NCBI GenBank assembly: GCA_037178675.1
Contig: JAYMGJ010000586.1
Coordinates: 23,973-87,972 of the forward strand
Length of the DNA stretch: 64,000 nucleotides
Reading direction: 5' to 3'
Source: Scleroderma bovista
Lineage: Eukaryota; Basidiomycota; Agaricomycetes; Boletales; Sclerodermataceae
The position numbers were made by a program, and so were the translations under genes. Below, piece after piece: positions 1 through 11,737 of this stretch. How positions within the stretch are numbered: the stretch's first letter is position 1; each line of letters begins with the position of its first letter. Below the pieces are notes generated by a model. It did no database searches, was not told the DNA's origin, and saw only the letters and a program-made list of their open reading frames with translations.

Positions 1-1014
1 CAGCATTGCTTTCGCCGTCTTTCAGGTTACCAGTGGCACGTTTCACATTCGTGACAAACAACGTGACATTCTTCACAACGTCCTCGATCGGAAAATGCAT
101 CTGTTTACAAATTCAGCGGGAGAAGGAGTTCATGGAGCCTTCTGGACGGAGTAGAAAACAAGCATACTTTTGCAATAGGCATACGGATGGTGCCTGATTT
201 ATCCCCTCTCCACTCAGTTGTACCAGAGAGCCTTGAGAGGTACCCCTCGATATCATCCGTGACAGTACCGCGGCGTTCAGAAGGCATGAGTCCACGAGGG
301 CCTAACACACGGCCGAGCTTGGAAGCGATACCACGAATAAGACTAGTGGTGCATAGCATAGTAGTGTAATTGTTGTATTTCCCGGCTGCAACCTACAAGC
401 GTGTCATAAGCTGATCTCTTGAAGTAGGCAATCGTGGAACCTACGCTTTCGATAAGCTCGAGGCCACCTACTGTATGAGCACCGGCGCGTCGGGCCTCTT
501 CTGCTTGTCGCCCCTCAGCAAAGACCAAGATGCGTGTCTCCTTCTTGGGTTTCGCTTCTCGCGGAAGATTTATCCGGCCAGTAGGGACAGGTGAACCACG
601 CGACATGGCCGTCCTGATAGTGAGTTCGTAAGTCGAGTGAGGTCGCGCAACTTCGACAGACTGCATGGCACATTAGCAGCGGGACAGTGAACAAGATGGC
701 GGGAAACAGTATACACGAAGGACCGCAATAGCATCCAGGAGGGTCATCTTCTCGTGTTCATATGCATTCTGCGCTCGTCTGGCGGCGCGCCTCTTTTCTA
801 TCGTCAGAAGGTGTTTCTTGGTAAGCTTTTTCGGAGGACTGGTACCAAACACGACCGGTGTCGAAGAAAGCTGTCGTGTGTGCGACTGCTACTCTCCGAA
901 TTCAATGGACGGTTTCCACGAATGTACCATTAGGCTACTCACTGGGACAACACTGAATTGGCTGGTAAATGAGCGTGTACATCGTCGACAGAGGGGACCG
1001 AGACTAAATGACAT
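1..1014 (-). CDS. MRPL1: Mitochondrial large-subunit ribosomal protein uL1m (3' end outside window)
   Basis: A protein of the bacterial L1 family that would form the L1 stalk of the mitochondrial ribosome. The start is the ATG at 1014: exon 1 (943-1014) encodes MSFSLGPLCRRCTRSFTSQF, rich in Arg and Ser and lacking acid, as expected of a mitochondrial presequence, and ends at a GTGAGT donor. Exon 2 carries a basic KKLTKKHLLTIEKRRAARR stretch. Later exons give the L1 core, with LPREAKPKKETRILVFAEG, then GRVLGPRGLMPSERRGTVT, which matches the L1 signature LGPRGLMPNPKLGTVT, then IRMPIAK and FPIEDVVKNVT running to the window edge. At least five exons are split by short introns. The C-terminus lies before base 1. 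It is head-to-head with mL40. Family identity is secure; exon borders are by eye. Confidence 0.9.
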
Positions 1015-1103
1015 GGAGGCGTGCAAGTGGAACAATCTCTTAAGTTTTAGCAACCACCTCGGACACTGCACCGCCACCACGGAAGGGATCTTTTTCACCG
1101 ACG
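1015..1103. promoter_or_regulatory. 89-bp shared promoter between two mitoribosomal genes
   Basis: Only 89 bp separate the start codons of uL1m (minus) and mL40 (plus). Both 5' UTRs and both core promoters must lie in this gap or inside the coding sequences. I see no clear TATA box. The arrangement suggests joint expression of two mitochondrial large-subunit proteins; this is inference from spacing. Confidence 0.55.
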
Positions 1104-1661
1104 ATGTCGCTCCTCGCTGTGTGTCGTTCGTCGCTACCATTGCGGACAGCCAGGACCACTGTTTGTTATAGCACACAGGACACCAATGCTGGCAATGCCA
1201 AACGGGAGGTAATCCGCCGAATGCTCTACCCTCCCAATGTCCGTAACAGACCATCACCCACTGGCGCATGGCGCCCCGACATTGGACGTGTTCTCCAGCG
1301 TGCTATTCCTTCCGCACAAGCCCACGAAACTATTGAACGTGCATGGAAACTCTATCAGCGCCACCTTCGCAAGAAACGGGACGCAGAGCTCCAGCGCAAG
1401 TTTGAGTGCATGTGCAAGGCAATGATGGAGCTGGAGGAAATCGACCCTATACTATTCAAGGAGGCAAACAAAAGAGAGGATCCAAGGGCGAGGAGCCATG
1501 CTGAGATGGAGGTGTTGAAGGACGTTTCTTCCGCAGAGAAGAGGGCGATCGAGTCGCGCATACGGGGTCTATTCCCCACCGAGCTGAAGGTACCGACCGA
1601 CACACCTTCACAAGAAGGCTGGCAGCATGAATGGAGACCTTTCGATCGTCCTTTACACTAG
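1104..1661 (+). CDS. MRPL28: Mitochondrial large-subunit ribosomal protein mL40
   Basis: A single-exon gene of 185 residues, by similarity the fungal mL40 protein (Mrpl28 in yeast) of the mitochondrial 54S subunit. The N-terminus MSLLAVCRSSLPLRTARTTV is Arg-rich and free of acidic residues, a likely presequence. The middle (roughly residues 75-115) is a charged helix, ERAWKLYQRHLRKKRDAELQ, and the C-terminus has the FPTELKVPTDTPSQEGW block that I recognise from fungal Mrpl28. The stop TAG is at 1659-1661. It lacks introns, unlike almost every neighbour. It is convergent with CSN2 and divergent from uL1m. The mL40 call rests on remembered family motifs, not a search. Confidence 0.8.
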   Translation: MSLLAVCRSSLPLRTARTTVCYSTQDTNAGNAKREVIRRMLYPPNVRNRPSPTGAWRPDIGRVLQRAIPSAQAHETIERAWKLYQRHLRKKRDAELQRKFECMCKAMMELEEIDPILFKEANKREDPRARSHAEMEVLKDVSSAEKRAIESRIRGLFPTELKVPTDTPSQEGWQHEWRPFDRPLH

Positions 1662-1819
1662 CTCGGTACGTATGCTCACAGGGATTGTAGGTCCACAGCT
1701 GACCGTATTTTCCGTCTCGTCTGGCCAACTCATAAAGGGCACATGCTCTCCTACAATGTGAAAACCAGGCGGAAACCGGGAATGGGATCTAATAGCCATC
1801 ATCGGTTCCACCAAATTAC

Positions 1820-3786
1820 TTAGAATGAAATATCCCTAAACTCCGTGAATCTCTCAGGGACCGCCAAGAACGGATCGTTTGTACTCCTCCCGGCCATCTT
1901 GGCGACCGCAGCAGCCTGTATGCCCTCCAGGGCAGCTGTCCATGAATGTAGCGCAGCATACCGTTTCTTTTCAAGTGCCTGCCTGTGGTAAAGGTCATGG
2001 TTGGGTAAAGTGGCCAGCAGTGGGAAGACCTACGTCCTGTCAAGCTCAAGTCGCATACCAACTTGGTCTATTCGACCATCAACTTTGCCCTCCAAAATGA
2101 GACCGATGAGCAATTCTTCGACATCTGCGATCTCGACGTTAAGTTGCTGTCGGATGTAGGTGATCAACTCTCGCAAGATCACACAGGATCAAAGCAGACC
2201 TTAGCAAGGAATGACAGTTCTAGTCGGGTGTAAGGTTTGATGAGATCAATGAGGTACTGGGTGCGTAGGCTTTTTAGAAGTTCTCCTATATAAGACCGTA
2301 TGAAAGAATCGTCCATGATCGTCGACCGGTTGTCTATGAAGCGAGAGAATGCGTCATTGTACAGTTGCCCACGAGCAAGAGAGCTGGCGTCGTCACATAC
2401 CCTTGAGAATTTTCTCTGCCAAGTGCACCTCTCTGCGCTGATACGCATCTACCAAATCAGTCATGGCCTTGATCTGTGAGTCATTCTTGTATGGCTTCGT
2501 CTCTTGTGAATCAAAAGGGTTAACTTCAGATCCTGTCAGCATGTTTGCAAGCACCAGATATTTGAGAACTTGAATGCGTTGCGGAGAGCCTGCTTCATCG
2601 TAATTGCGGAAGGATTCGAAGAAATCTTCCGATGCACGATTCCATTGGCCTGTGAAGAGCATGTGAGCACAGGCACTTCATGAACAATGGTCAACTGACG
2701 TTCGCCCATCCACATCTTGCCTCCGCATTCCTTTATGACACCCATAATCCGAGGGTGTGGTATCGCAGATCTCACGCTATTAGCTGCATTATATATCTCC
2801 TACATTCGAATCACTTGAAGTGATAAAATGTCAACTAGCGCGATCAGACCCACCTTAAGCTTTTTAACGTTACGCATTTCGTTATGCATCTGGATTTCGA
2901 GTGCATATATCTCAAGTAATTGAGTGCCCCGTTGGGATTGATCTTCATTATGCATAGCAGCCTTTGTAGTTGCATGCAGATCTTGGATAAGCTGTTACTT
3001 GGCTTAGTAGTGAAAGGATTGGTGGAGATTCTGTGCGAGTCACCCTATTGAGCCGACCATATTCCCTCCGATCCAACCAGAGCTTGGCAAGTTTCAAGTT
3101 CGTTTTTACCGATAACCGCTGAGTAGGAAGTCAGATTTGGATCATGCATTCACGAGTATTTCAATACGCACCTCGTTCTTAGCCTCCTTCAACGCCTCAT
3201 TGGTCACTTGATAAAACTTCTCCAATACATCAACCTCAACTGGCCCGCTCTTCCCTCCTCCCACATAGTCCAATATACCATTGATGGTCTTCTCGGAATA
3301 GTTTCGTGTCACGGCAGACTTGGTGTAAATCAGAAGTTGGGTGTAGGTCTGTAGTGCATCAGATGGACGATGAAGATAAAGGAAGAGGAGCTTGGTCGAT
3401 TGCTTGAGTGCTTTAAACCCCCTGTATGCAATAAATAGAGCTCAGTCAATGGGGAAAGTGGCAGAAACGTACCAGTCGCCCTTCTCAGTTTCCTGGTCTA
3501 CAATTGTTCTGAACTCCACTAGTGCTTGCTCTGGGTCATCATCTTTCTTCGCTAAACCCTAAGTGAGTATTTCCACATACAATGTCTGGTGGTGAGGCTC
3601 ACACTTTGCAGTGTAATACATATTCTCCACATCCGCACTTCCTGCCTTGTCTGTTTCATCATTATCGGAGTAATCGAAACCATAATCCTTTCATTCGTGC
3701 CGTCAGTCCTGTATCGCGGAAGAGATGATGGATTCACTCACCTCGTCGTCGCTGCCTTGCATGTAGTCAGCATCATCATCATCCAT
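1820..3786 (-). CDS. CSN2: COP9 signalosome subunit 2
   Basis: Subunit of the COP9 signalosome, the complex that removes NEDD8 from cullins. The start ATG at 3786 opens the acidic N-terminus [16 protein letters not shown], as in CSN2/Rpn6-type proteins. The middle encodes TPR-like helices ([38 protein letters not shown]). The strongest match is [20 protein letters not shown] followed by [21 protein letters not shown] and [17 protein letters not shown], diagnostic of CSN2. The PCI winged-helix end is [21 protein letters not shown] 51-nt intron in the sequence just after LELDRT must be removed to reach the conserved last helix, which ends FTEFRDISF with stop TAA at 1820-1822; reading straight through would wrongly stop at 2030. 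Several short introns. The promoter lies in the 311 bp toward FAB1. Confidence 0.9.
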
Positions 3787-4097
3787 AATTGTCAATGTCT
3801 GAGGAGATAGCTTCAGGCAATTAAAGCTAGTCTAATAGGAGAAAACGCTTGGCGGATGAGTGGGGTGTATTTGACGCTTTCTGGTGGTGTCAAGTTGTCC
3901 AAGTGGCTAGCTGAATTGGTTCATTACGCTACTGATCACATATGGAATAACTATGTAGCAAACGATTACAACGTATGTATATGTAACAACAGCTCTGGGG
4001 TATGAATGTCATGAAACAATGCAAAGGAACAACAGCGCTACAGTGTAGGTAAGAGTACTAGTATGATAAGTAACTTGGAAGGAAAATGACCGGATGT
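3787..4097. other. Intergenic gap between CSN2 and FAB1
   Basis: 311 bp holding the CSN2 promoter/5' UTR and the FAB1 3' UTR. No coding potential or structured element recognised. Confidence 0.5.
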
Positions 4098-7000
4098 CTA
4101 CCAATCCGTAAGAGTATTAGAGTCTTCTTCAGGGGCGTCTTTGTGTTTCATCCAGCGGTCAGGAACCTTAACAAAAGATCAGATCAACTCCTTTTGTTGT
4201 GGGGACTTCGCAACTTACCAAGGGGAAGTATCTCTCCATTGCACTAAGGAAACGTTGTTTGTACTGCTTAGGGGTGACGATGGTAGGTTCGCCTTTCCCG
4301 CCGCCACCCAAAAATGTGGAGTCTTTCACCCAACTCTCGAGTTTCTTGTCCCACGTGTATGTCCGAATGTAATCTATCACCTTATGAGCTCGGAACACAA
4401 ATATTTCATCAATAGACATACCAACGATACCAAGAACAAGTTCATGGGCATCGTGGTCTACACCGACAACCAGCGAGTAATCCATGACATTGATATCCGA
4501 AAGGAATTTGCTATCGTTGAGTAGTGCACCTCGCAAAATACGCTTTGAGTGTTCTCGCAGATAGAAGGGAGAAAGATGGGCAGCTAGCGGAAGATGAATC
4601 GCATAGAATGAGTCCGATTGGAAAGACGTACTTTCAACCAAGTTCTCGTCGAGTAACACCTCATTCTCTCGTCCCGTCGATTGCACATGGCGGTTTCGGG
4701 TTGATCCTTTCAGATCATAAATCTGATAGAGGATATAGACCAAATACAATATTTAAACGAGGACCGACCTTGGCGAACCGGCGGTTGTAAAAGAGATTCT
4801 CCATGACTAACAGGTTCATTTGTGTGACCTTGGCTTTACCGGATGCACCTTTCTCCTTGGACTTCTTAAACGTCAGTTTGTAACAGCCAAAGACTTTCGC
4901 AAGGAGTGTAGGACGCTGAAATGAATATGAACGTGTGTTCACATCCTATGCATGAAGTAACTCACGTCTGCACTAAAGGCCGACGCCATGTAGTCAAAGT
5001 AAGCTGGCGCAAATGTTTCCATTGCTGCCAACTCGGCTCTCGAAAGCTCCTTGGCGACAAACCGATCATCTGCAAATGAAATATACTTCACGATATATCC
5101 GGGAGGGAGTAACGACGAACCTCGAGTTTTTAAAAACGCCGAACCAGACTTCCCACCATTGGCATTCCACTTGACACATCTCGCCAAGGATTCAACAATG
5201 CTCTTTTCGCAGTCATACATCTTGCGCAAGGCGTCAAACTGTTCCGGATATAAGACCGTGCAGCTAATTGTCAGTCCGCCACTTTCGAATGCTATCGACG
5301 TGAACCATTATGCGACACAGATAACAGCAATGAAGTGAACTACTTACAGATCACCCAAGACATCTTTGCAGACGCCGATTTCAATTCATCTGTCGGGTTC
5401 ATGGAGTCGAAGGAATCAACATTGACTACACCCCAAGTAGAAGAAGAGTCGGTTCCCGAATCGTCACCAGGCATGAATGCTTCTCCTTCTGTGAGTTTCG
5501 GCTCTCTAACAATGCGTTTCTCCGCTCGAGATTTGGATAGCATCTCACGATATTGTGCCGAGCTTAGGAAATGTACGATCAGTATAATATATAGAACAAA
5601 AAAAAACCCCCACTTGAGAGAGAGAGCAATAATGGAAGTGGGTTCATCTGTGCGAACGACCATCAGTGAGTCGCGGAAAATATGCTCTGGATCGTTCAAG
5701 GGATCTTCGGACTCAAGTTCCGCTCGGCGAGAAGGGAATTGTCCAGACCATAAACCACGAAACGCTTGTCCAAAGATCGAACCCTTCCCTGGAAGTTCAT
5801 CTAAAGAAATTGTGGGTGGTGTTGGGGGAGGATGTTGATTCGGAGGTCCCGACTGAAGGAATGGTGAAGGTAAAGAACTTGGAGTTTCCAAACTTGCAAA
5901 AGGCGGTGGAAGAGGTGGGGTCGACGAGGGAGGGATAAAGGTGCCTTCATCCTGAGGCACTGGAACAGGCGTTGCGTTGGAGGCATCTATATTCACTTGG
6001 ATCGGAACTGCTGGTAGCGTCTGAGACTGCTCGGGGGACGGATCTGTGGTGTTCTTCTCAGAGGATTTGCGGGCCTCATCTTCATCACCCCCCTCGTCAT
6101 CCGCCTCACTTGAGCTGTCGGAAGCATCTGTATCGTCCTTAATCGCATCTTTGATGCTTTCCAGTACTTCGACTGTAGCTGTCGAAGACGCAACTGGACG
6201 AACCTTACGGCCTCGGATGACAGCGTATCTACGATTGGCTCGTTCGTTGTCCCTGTTAAGTCGTTCGAAGTGCCTTGCAATAGTAGATACTTTTGTCCCA
6301 GCACCCTGCGGAGTGCGCCTAATGGTTGGCTTTGCATTGCCGCCAGAAGTAGAGCGTGGTAAGGGTTTCTCTCGCCCCATACCGCGAGAAGGTGCTTTTC
6401 CCCGCGTCGTTTTCCCACCAGTAGATGCTGGGGGTGACTTCGCAGAGGGTGGCGGGGATGATGCAGAACCAGAAGGATCACCAAACCTTGTCTTGTGCTT
6501 TTCTGGTGATGGATAGCGGGACGTCGCGCGCGACTCGATCGACGATGCATCTGGCAACTTGATCGTATATGACGTCTGCCTCAAGGAACGACGGTGTCTA
6601 TTGTGCCGGGGTGCCGCGTTCGCTGCGTAGCCCGATTCGAAATCAGATACAGATGGTTTCCTGGCGACTTCTTGCCTATGCCGGCCACGAACAGGAAGCC
6701 GTCGAGGACGTGCGCCGTCTTCTTGCTCGCTCTCCGAGACGAGTGCAGCAGTAGGCGCCAGAGCAGTTTTGGCGAGTTCTTCAACACCTTGTGCAGGAAT
6801 AAAATCTTGGTACCGAGCGACCAGTTCTGCAACACTGGGATGTTGAGCGGTGCGGCGAGGTAACCTTGATGCGCGGGGCCGTGCAGCTGGAGGTCCATTC
6901 CGTTCGACCTCAAACAGCGTGTGAATCGCGAGAGGTATAAGGCACCAGGTACATCACTTACCTCTTTGGCGCGTACACGTCCGGGCTGATCAGATGTCGT

Positions 7001-10000
7001 ACCATCCTCTTTTGATGCGCCAATGGTGGAATCACTGTCTCGATCTGACTTCGTGGTAGCGGATTCGTGAGGTACTTCTGGAGGAGCAGCAGAGGCCTCT
7101 TCATCCGATTTCGCAGGCAACTCCTTTTCCGCCGGAGTTTCCAGGCAAGTATCGAGCTCAGGTTCAGAGACTTCCGAAGCAGAGGAGACCAACGACTCGC
7201 CAGTAACTCTTCGTCTGCTCCGTCTGCCTTCCTCCACCTCCGAGACGCTCATTGATGGCATATGTGATTCAAAAAACGGGTTCAGGTCGGACCGCTTCGG
7301 CCACATGACCCGCACAGAACTGAATGCGGACACGCGTCGACCACTCTTCTCCTGACTCAATGAGCTACGAGGTTTCGGCAGCTTGTCGAAGTCTTGTTGC
7401 CAAGCGACAATTCGGTCTTGGCGGAACGCCCTGACCTCATTCAGCGCCAGAGTATCCGTCGGTGGGGACGCGTTATAGACTTTGTTAATCAGCTGACTAT
7501 TCTCCTCTCGCTCAGCTTCAGCGCGAGCGATAAGATTATTGATATCTGCGGTGAGCTTCATATCTTGTTCTGGATCGCCGGTGGCTGCGTCGATGCTAAT
7601 GAGCTTGAGGTCGTTAACTAGCGCCGTGTACCATGCAGCATTCCGTCGATGGAGGCGTTCGAAATCGCCATTCTTGAGCTCTAGCTGGGTTTCTGGGCTC
7701 ACACGGATGCGCGTCGCAGGATATACGATCTCGTGCAAAATAACAGGGTCTGCCTGAAACCGAATTGTCATACCTTTAGTAGCGAAGTACCTTATATGAT
7801 GTTGGTAAATGTTATGATGGCAGCCAGCGCCTTGGACGAGTTGCACATCGGCAGGATAGAAATGAAGCTCCAAGAATTTTGCGAAAGAGTATCGTTGCAT
7901 CTCCTCCGAAATTGGGATAAAGGGGGTCGCCGAACCGCAGACACGGCATGCGCTCCAGGTGGTAATCATCTCCGGCGAAAGGTGTATGCTTCTTGCGCGT
8001 ATCTCTCCATCCCACTGCTCGACCGCCACGCAAAGTCTGGTCTCATTGTGCACGAAGACTTGGCAATGTCGTGCAAGCGGCCGGTTGCACCCTTTGCTAG
8101 TACATATAGCTTTGGGGTCCAAGAACTGCTCCAGCGTGGTGCAGACGGCTTGGTCAATGAACTGACCAAGTGTACAGTCATTTTCGCCATAAAATGACAT
8201 GTACGTCAAACTGGGTCCAGAGCAAGGACGGTGAACGCCGAATTCGTCGATCGGAGTGGTGTATTTGCATAGTCTGATGAATTGATACTTCTCTACGACA
8301 AGGTCATCGTGATTTTTGCGGAGGTACCATTCCCAAATGCGGCGATGCTCCCCATGTCGCCACTTGACCAAGCTGAGCTGGCTCGCAAGTGTAATATCAG
8401 CAGCGGTCTTCAAAGGAGATATTCCTGAACCAGTCACCGGAGGAGACGCAGAAAATGAACCAGGAAAAATATGACCTGACGAATTGGGCTGTGGTTCGAA
8501 GTAGCTCCCGGGGCCCTCCGACTGACGCATCTCTTTCTCAGAACATGGGGTCCGAACAATGACAGGTACTGGCAAAGCTTCGATTTGTGCCTTTACATCG
8601 TCGCTGTCCGTTACACTGCTTGTCGTATTCGTTGCGATGGCTCCGTCCTCTGGAATTGGGGTGCCTGAAGACTTCTTTTTTAGTTTGTCAAGAGACCCTT
8701 TCTCTTCTCGTCGGACAATTTCATCCTCCCAAGCACGTTGAGCACGGGTAAGCTCCTCATCCAGCTCTTGCATCCGCATGATTGGTCGGGGTGGAGGGAA
8801 ACGTAGTGTAGCCGATATGGAGATGAAGGTCCTGTAGTACGGCTCAATTGATGATTTGACGCGCTTCGAGAGTCGCATACGCTCTGCATCAGCGTCTGGG
8901 AGGTCCTCCTCGGTTGTGTCGTCAGCTAGGTCATCCCCTTTCTCCTTGCTGGCGTTCAACAAGGTGGGCAAGTGAACGAGTGAGACTGACGGAGGTAAGT
9001 GTGTGTGTCCGTTGGGTGTTCCAAGTTCCTCTTCTGGTAGTGGGTGCCTCGCCATTGCAGTTGGAACAGCCTCAGGCGAGAGGGAGGGTAGTGTAATAAC
9101 GGAGTCCTTCCAAAGATGCGTCTCCAGCTTCAGATTTCTTACAATGAATGTTAGGAACCTGGTCACTTTCTTTACTCTCTTCAGCGTTTCATTGTCCCCA
9201 CCTCTCAGGATAATGGTACATCCCATGTCACGGTTGCAACCTTCGAAACGCATATACGTCTTGCGCCTCCCAGGAATGAGCGAATGATCAAAAGTCTGGA
9301 TACGGAAACGGGTACAATGCCCCAGCCGGGGTTCTAGAACAAGTTTATCCATGGACGAGAAAACGTCCCCTTGAGTCATCCGTGCTACAAACTGGACAGC
9401 AGAAGGTTTGACAGACCGCGCGACGACGATGTTATGCTGAGCGAGTGCATCAAGAGCAATGCGCGAGACAGAATTTTCCACCATGACAATATGGGGCCGA
9501 AGAGCTGCGATGCGACTAGTGAGGTTCCCGAGATACTCCTTCTCCTGCCTCAGAATCTGTCCAAAGTGTACGTACTGTCCTTCGACACGGTGGAATTCAA
9601 GAGGAAAAGTGACAAGCATGACACGAGGGTTCTGTAGCGTCCGTAGCATCTGTTTATGGGCCACATTTTTAGTTATGACGGCCCCATCAACGTATTCCGA
9701 ATCCGACGGTGCACCGCCCGGAATTTTCTTGATTTTGACGTAGCGTCTCACATCCATGTCCTCACCTTGATGATAGGGGATAGCAGTAAAGGTGAGTTCA
9801 CGGGCAATGCGAAGGCCAAGTTTCAGAAGGGTTTCTTCCCACTCCTTGATATTGGGTATTTTCTCAGTGGTCAACATCTGCTGCAACATTATGCGAAGGT
9901 GGAACATTGAAATCAAGTTGAGTTCCTGGGCATATCTAATCATACAGGAATAAGCAATTCGTAAAATACCAAACAAGGCGCGCTTACATCGTCGAATCTC

Positions 10001-11555
10001 GTCTTGTTCGCCAACCCTCCAACGCGGTAACGCTATCCAACCGGCTCTGAGCCCTACTTCGAATGAAAGGTGTGGCAACATCGAAGTCTCCGAGGCTGTT
10101 AAACCTTGACCGGATAGCTTCATAGGTGCCAGGAGTATCTGAAGCGCCGAGGTGCTCAGGAGAGCTAACTGGGAATTGAATCGTGCTGGTGTTCGGTCGG
10201 TCCAATGCAAGTGGTGCGGTTTTAGGGAAGTCGACAGGTGGTTTGGAGCGTGGTTCAGGAGAAATTACATTTCCATTCTGGTCATGTTGGCGGACGATGG
10301 CAGTTGGGTCCTTGTCGTCCTCAGTAAGGTTCCGTCGGAAAGGCGCTGTACTGTCTCGAACGGGTTCTGGGCTGTGAGATGTAGCGAGCCCGGAGCTGTC
10401 GGAGCCTGAATATGACCGCTTGGTCTCTGCAATCGAATACAAGTTAAACGGCTCTTCGGACTTTCCAAAGAGTTGGGATGCAGCGAACGGCGACTGAGGA
10501 TGGTGACCTAGGCCAAGAACAAATGCATCGGCACCGAATTGGTGGGCAGGGAAGGGTGACGCTGTGGATGAGACGATTGAACGGCGGTCATCGTCGTCCT
10601 CCTCGTCCACCTTGGCAAGTTTCTCCAGGCATAAATTACACACTCGCACCATACCATCATGACCATAGCGAGTTCCTTTAATGATATTGGAAGCACATCT
10701 CGAGCAAAATATTTGACCTAAGAGATCGCGGTAAGCCTCCGCATACTTGGACCCAGATACGTACCACATATGCGACAATGGTGCTTGCGACGCCAAGTGG
10801 TGAATACACTCTTGCAATCATAGCACTCTTTGGCACTCTCATCGTCCATCCAATAATCGCGTGATATGCCTATAGGACGTGCAAGAATTAATAACAAAAC
10901 GTAGACGTCTACACATACCTTCGCCACGTATTCTTCGAATGACTTTCGATACGGATGCAGACCGATTAATGGAAGTAGACGTGCGTATGCTTCGCGCATC
11001 GTCTGGAATGGGAAATCCGGGGATGGCCGTTCCAAATGGTGCGCCGTCGGGCCCATCGTATACAGGAGTGGAGTTGCCGCTGCGAGACGGTGATCCGTCA
11101 AAATCGGCCCCAAACGAAGGTGTTTCAAATACAACTGGGGTGAGGGAGATCAGAGGTGGTGCGGGATTCGAAGAGACAAGTTTGAGTGAAGTCGGACGCT
11201 GTTCAGAAGCAGATTTGGATGAGGGATTTGGCTGTGCATTTTGGAGTGCAGAAGAGGACGGGCGTCTTTGCAGTGTACCATTAGAAACTTGCTGGCCAAC
11301 AAAGGTCGGGGAAGGAGATGACGAGGTCAAGGGCACAGCAAAACTATTCTTCATGCGAGAGAAGAGAGAAGATACCAGTGCGTAAGAAGAGTTGTCATGC
11401 TCGTCCTCCTCAGCGAAGGGGTTGAACGAAGTGAGGCAGGCTACATCGTCGCCCACCCTCGTGCTGCTGTGTGTTCTCCCGCTGGAAGGAAGACCACTGT
11501 ACACCGATTCCATGGTCAGCGCAGAATGTATTATCTCATCAACTGGCTGAGGCAT
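4098..11555 (-). CDS. FAB1: 1-phosphatidylinositol-3-phosphate 5-kinase (Fab1/PIKfyve)
   Basis: Makes PI(3,5)P2 from PI3P on endosomes and the vacuole. Roughly 2,200 residues after splicing, close to yeast Fab1. Order of domains: a disordered N-terminus starting [11 protein letters not shown]; a FYVE finger with [13 protein letters not shown], the [10 protein letters not shown] core and [12 protein letters not shown]; a TCP-1-like chaperonin domain ([28 protein letters not shown]); the Cys-rich CCR region ([23 protein letters not shown]); a long acidic/Ser linker; and the PIP kinase domain with [42 protein letters not shown] and [17 protein letters not shown]. The last exon adds [10 protein letters not shown] and stops at 4098-4100. 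The upstream codon at 11564 is GTG, so ATG 11555 is taken as start. One exon of about 3 kb is unusually long for this window. Identity is secure. Confidence 0.93.
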
Positions 11556-11737
11556 GATGGCCACGGCAGCTGCCGAATTCCCTTACATGGAAAATGCCCT
11601 TGAGTCGGTGTGAAGGAAGGCGAAAACTACTCGAGAAAATGGAAAGTGTAGATCGGATCATCCACACCCACATCCCCAGTGTTTGTATCGGAGTATCCCT
11701 GACCTAACTCTTCAATGAGATGTGTAGCATCCCTTTA

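Noticed and set aside
2030..2032. Apparent CSN2 stop codon
   Set aside because: Lies inside a 51-nt intron; splicing restores the conserved C-terminal helix and a stop at 1820.
6046..6516. 156-codon open frame on the plus strand
   Set aside because: Antisense shadow of the Ser/Glu-rich FAB1 linker.
10879..11385. 168-codon open frame on the plus strand
   Set aside because: Antisense to the disordered N-terminus of FAB1.
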